A DNA stretch of 64,000 nucleotides, taken from an uncultured Flavobacteriaceae bacterium. Lineage in GTDB: Bacteria > Bacteroidota > Bacteroidia > Flavobacteriales > Flavobacteriaceae. The notes beneath the pieces are model-generated. The model worked only from the letters and a program-made list of their open reading frames with translations. It made no database searches and had not been told where the DNA came from. Every line of letters starts with the position of its first letter. Positions within the stretch are counted from its first letter, which is position 1. This document shows positions 63,842 to 64,000 of this stretch, piece by piece. The position numbers and the translations under genes were made by a program. The stretch is taken from NCBI GenBank assembly GCA_947486785.1, contig CANKUU010000020.1, positions 1 to 64,000 of the forward strand. Reading direction: 5' to 3'.

Positions 63842-64000
63842 CTAAACTGTTTCTGCTTTAAATGTTGCTGCTTTTTCGTCTGAATCTTTTGGAAGAATTA
63901 CAGCATTTTCTAAACGTTTTAATCTTCTTTTTACATTTCCTCGAACTACATAATGATCAATAGTTGGGGCAAACACGTTCATTAATAAAATAGCTAAGAA
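63842..64000 (-). CDS. nqrB: Na+-translocating NADH:quinone reductase subunit B, C-terminal part only
   Basis: The last 52 codons before a TAG at 63844-63842 read FLAILLMNVFAPTIDHYVVR, then a basic tail (NVKRRLKRLENAVI). This is the C-terminus of NqrB, the large membrane subunit that also binds covalent FMN and quinone. The rest lies beyond the right edge. Its position directly before nqrC supports the call. Confidence 0.9.
   Translation of the reverse strand, partial: FLAILLMNVFAPTIDHYVVRGNVKRRLKRLENAVILPKDSDEKAATFKAETV

Overview
The window looks like chromosome of a marine member of the Flavobacteriaceae (Bacteroidota). The base composition is AT-rich. Two proteins end in type B type IX secretion (T9SS) sorting domains, and an Na+-NQR operon lies next to an ApbE flavin transferase. 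Many proteins are typical of the family (DUF6702 beside an M1 peptidase, a DUF6747-like protein, DUF1573, carboxypeptidase-like regulatory domain proteins). Several starts follow Bacteroidota-type promoters (TAnnTTTG near -7, sometimes with TTG about 20 bases upstream) rather than strong Shine-Dalgarno sites. I saw no rRNA, tRNA, CRISPR array or prophage.

Layout. 1-11.8 kb: two very large, related minus-strand surface proteins with Calx-beta, Ig-like and thrombospondin type 3 (TSP3) repeats; the first runs off the left edge and the second ends in a T9SS type B domain. 11.8-13 kb: non-coding DNA holding a decayed transposase. 13-24.3 kb: housekeeping and accessory genes (pyrD, pepT, a sterol desaturase-like enzyme, tandem PPK2 kinases, a GNAT enzyme, valS). 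24.4-32.1 kb, mostly plus strand: DUF1573, an aminotransferase, murB, an ECF sigma/anti-sigma pair, a small membrane protein, a second ECF sigma factor, lipA and gap. 32.1-37.3 kb: a hybrid sensor kinase, lpxK, a Nif3-like protein and a zinc-ribbon-family protein that has lost its cysteines. 37.7-46.7 kb: a second-type ClpP, two GNATs, an O-methyltransferase, PAP2, TatA, an M1 peptidase, DUF6702 and two carboxypeptidase-regulatory-domain paralogues. 47-51.4 kb: a fibre-like surface protein followed by a T9SS type B protein. 51.8-58.9 kb: M15 and M48 peptidases, small proteins, an ACT protein, an atypical SDR, gpmI, map and a methyltransferase. 58.9-64 kb, minus strand: apbE, a conserved small gene, and nqrF-E-D-C-(B), which runs off the right edge.

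How the genes fit together. The envelope is the main theme: T9SS cargo and adhesins, LpxK, MurB, the M15 and M48 peptidases, TatA, PAP2 and the M1 peptidase. The right end is a sodium-pumping respiratory complex with its flavinylating enzyme. The ECF sigma factors and the hybrid histidine kinase are likely stress or envelope regulators whose targets cannot be read from the window.

I found no convincing entirely new defence or mobile system. The most unusual items are the fibre-like surface locus at 47-51.4 kb, a short element shared upstream of the two giant adhesins, the cysteine-less zinc-ribbon protein, the unknown small gene in the Nqr locus, and a small ORF with an inverted repeat in front of the first ECF sigma factor.
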